The notes under the pieces: model-generated
The model's database searches: none
What the model was told of the DNA's origin: nothing
The model's input: only the letters and a program-made list of their open reading frames with translations
Position numbers and translations under genes: made by a program
From: Formicarius rufipectus
Lineage: Eukaryota > Chordata > Aves > Passeriformes > Formicariidae
Length of the DNA: 64,000 nucleotides
NCBI GenBank assembly: GCA_013399695.1
Contig: VXAU01003715.1
Location: 6,533-70,532 of the forward strand
Direction of reading: 5' to 3'
Shown: positions 63,000 through 64,000 of the stretch, one piece after another
Layout: each line of letters begins with the position of its first letter
Position numbering within the stretch: position 1 is the first letter of the stretch

Positions 63000-63480
63000 C
63001 CCTTTCCGACCCTCTCCATCACCCTCTCCCCGTCCCTTAAACCCTCTCCGCCGCTTCTGCAGCCACCCTGTCCCCTCTCCATCATCTTCCCACTGCCTTT
63101 GTCCCCTCTCCATCTCTCTTGTACCATTCCTGTCCCTCTTCCATCACCCTCCCACTGTCCCTGTCCTCCCCTCCATCACTCTCACCTGACCTCTGCGCCT
63201 TCTCCGTTTCTCTCTCACTGTTCTTGTCCCTCTCCATCACCCTCCCACTGTCCCAGCCCCCTCTCCATCACCCTCCCATAGTCCCTTGTCCCTCTCCATC
63301 ACCCTCCCACTGTCCCAGTCCCCTCTCCATCACCCTCCCACTTCCCTTGTCCCTCTCCATCACCCTCCCACTGTCCCAGTCCCCTCTCCATCACCCTCCC
63401 ATAGTCCCTTGTCCCTCTCCATCACCCTCCCACTGTCCCAGTCCCCTCTCCATCACCCTCCCACAGTCCCTGCCTTTCCC
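63000..63480 (+). repeat. Pyrimidine-rich minisatellite (~61-bp period)
   Basis: Built of CCCTCTCCATCACCCTCCCA words; in the regular part (63240-63480) a higher-order unit of 61-62 bases starts near 63281, 63342 and 63404. The + strand is almost purine-free (CTCCATCACCCTCCCACTGT). Frames across it are repeat-derived. Confidence 0.9.
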
Positions 63481-64000
63481 CCCCTCACTCTCACACCAGC
63501 CTTTCAGAGGTATTTCAGCTCTGGGCAGTTTCTGGCCCTGCCCATGGGTGTTTGTGGCCCTGCCACCCTCCTCACACCCACACACTTCACTGGGACAAGC
63601 CTGAGGGAATTAGCAGCAGCGAGAAGCCAGGCTTAGGTATTAACATGCCACATTAATTTTATTTTTCCCAGAAAGTCTGTAACAAAATAATCTCATAAAC
63701 CCAACAAGTGTTGGTGCTGTTTATGTAACAGTATCCCTGTCAGGAGGGCAGAAAGGCAGAGGGGTTATGTAAAGTCCTGTGCTCCCGAGGCAGGGGGTGA
63801 TCACAAAGGGATCTGGCTCCTTCTCTCCTTCTCTGCCCTTGTGCTGGAGCTGCTGTGGGTTTCCCCTCCCCTAATCTGTGCCCCAAACAAGCCCAAGACC
63901 ATCCAGCAGGAGTCTAGTGTTGTGCCCATCAGGGACAGCACCAGCTGGAGCTTCCTGGGACTTGTGAAGTCTTGAGCAGCCACTGTGGAGTGGGGCTCTG

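Larger units (their letters stand above)
47730..64000. other. Region downstream of TENT5B without a recognised gene
   Basis: About 16 kb. It contains three CR1 fragments, minisatellites, a 50-bp tandem duplication, CpG-rich patches (56150-56380, 57100-57400, 59270-59600, 62765-62945) and motif clusters listed separately. In human the next gene beyond TENT5B is TRNP1. I looked for its Arg/Leu-rich helical core in both strands and did not find it. Longer frames (for example 302 codons from 59270) have no family resemblance and a Pro/Ser/Gly bias typical of GC-rich noncoding DNA. Confidence 0.6.

Overview
The window is nuclear DNA of a bird, most probably from a small GC-rich chromosome. The evidence is vertebrate split genes with consensus GT-AG introns, several 5'-truncated CR1 LINE fragments, a solo retroviral LTR, CpG-rich first exons and abundant GC-rich minisatellites. 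I recognise two protein-coding genes, both on the + strand: SLC9A1 (Na+/H+ exchanger NHE1) and TENT5B (FAM46B, a non-canonical poly(A) polymerase). They are also adjacent and co-oriented in human (1p36.11), so the synteny is ancestral.

Layout. 1-30,435: SLC9A1, with 12 coding exons from 31 to 29,011 that join into an intact 807-residue protein, a 21.4-kb first intron, and a 3' UTR with poly(A) signals near 29.6 and 30.4 kb. Intron 1 holds two CR1 fragments, a solo LTR (19.66-20.39 kb) and small tandem repeats. 30.4-38.7 kb: intergenic DNA with three unrelated minisatellites (31.4-32.1, 34.05-34.65 and 36.9-38.07 kb). The last one runs into the TENT5B promoter. 38.68-47.7 kb: TENT5B, with a TATA/CCAAT promoter, a first coding exon whose start codon is missing at a single-N join, a 3.9-kb intron, a large second exon with the catalytic core and C-terminus, and a long 3' UTR interrupted by a 657-N gap. 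47.7-64 kb: no gene recognised. This stretch holds three CR1 pieces, minisatellites, CpG-rich patches and candidate regulatory motifs, including a strong CTCF-like site near 62.9 kb.

The genes are not an operon and have no direct functional link. NHE1 is a plasma-membrane pH and volume regulator; TENT5B adds adenosines to mRNA 3' ends. No undescribed biological system is evident. The points most worth a second look are assembly faults around the TENT5B promoter (false duplications and a lost start codon), the promoter-proximal 21-bp minisatellite, the solo LTR, and several conserved-looking noncoding segments.
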